DNA of 64,000 nucleotides from positions 186,001-250,000 of the forward strand of contig NZ_CP069304.1 of NCBI RefSeq assembly GCF_016839145.1, written 5' to 3'. The stretch's first letter is position 1; each line of letters starts with the position of its first letter. This DNA comes from Shinella sp. PSBB067. Its GTDB lineage: Bacteria; Pseudomonadota; Alphaproteobacteria; Rhizobiales; Rhizobiaceae. The notes under the pieces are model-generated. The model worked only from the letters and a program-made list of their open reading frames with translations, did not search any database and was not told where the DNA came from. A program made the position numbers and the translations under genes. Positions 63,994 to 64,000 of this stretch are shown one piece after another.

Positions 63994-64000
63994 AGCATTT
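63991..64000 (+). repeat. probable start of another RIME-like repeat, cut by the window end
   Basis: TAGAGCATTT matches the internal palindrome arm of the 105-bp repeats (positions 1019-1028 and 1919-1928, which read TAGAGCATTT). It provides the stop codon of the Lrp gene, the same arrangement as at 956. Only ten bases are visible. Confidence 0.4.

Overview
The window is high-GC, densely coding chromosome or megaplasmid DNA from an alphaproteobacterium of the family Rhizobiaceae (Sinorhizobium/Ensifer/Rhizobium/Shinella-like; the genus cannot be fixed from sequence alone). The main reasons are an almost complete succinoglycan (exo) cluster in the Sinorhizobium meliloti order, RIME1-like 105-bp intergenic repeats typical of rhizobia, and a RirA-type iron operator.

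Layout. 1-958: end of a type I secretion HlyD adaptor (PrsE-like) and an unknown 163-aa protein. 956-1960: a ProC-like gene bracketed by two direct copies of the 105-bp repeat. 2027-21720: succinoglycan cluster, with exoH-K-L-A-M-O-N-P on the minus strand, exoT, then exoW-V, exoU, exoX and exoY-F-Q-Z. Together these supply the lipid-linked octasaccharide assembly line (ExoY, A, L, M, O, U, W), its decorations (ExoV pyruvyl, ExoZ acetyl, ExoH succinyl), flippase (ExoT), polymerase and export (ExoQ, P, F), a trimming glycanase (ExoK), UDP-glucose supply (ExoN) and a repressor (ExoX). exoI and exoB are absent from their usual places, and exoV carries a frameshift at a seven-C run.

21665-26154: iron uptake (AraC regulator, TonB receptor, DUF2218, siderophore-binding protein). 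26161-27226: LrgAB pair. 27375-32738: truncated haemoglobin, DUF2189 protein, small membrane protein, ccoP-Q-O-N and an NsrR-type Rrf2 regulator in one minus-strand run, divergent from napEFDABC (33109-37732). This is a nitrate, nitric oxide and micro-oxic respiration block.

37962-46276: a polar amino acid ABC transporter followed by a class III aminotransferase, a BKACE-family beta-keto acid cleavage enzyme, a GNAT acetyltransferase, a deacetylase of the histone deacetylase/acetylpolyamine amidohydrolase family, a LysR regulator and a hot-dog thioesterase. It looks like a catabolic operon for an unidentified amino compound and is the best candidate for an undescribed pathway. 46342-52362: TerC-family protein and a complete dipeptide/oligopeptide-type ABC transporter. 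52373-53821: an exported clan GH-A-like hydrolase with a C-terminal DUF4214 domain. 53956-60886: TetR regulator, heterotetrameric sarcosine oxidase soxBDAG and a branched-chain-amino-acid-type binding protein. 60967-63993: alr-dadA operon with a divergent Lrp regulator, the D-/L-alanine catabolic unit. No rRNA, tRNA, CRISPR, insertion sequence or prophage was recognised.
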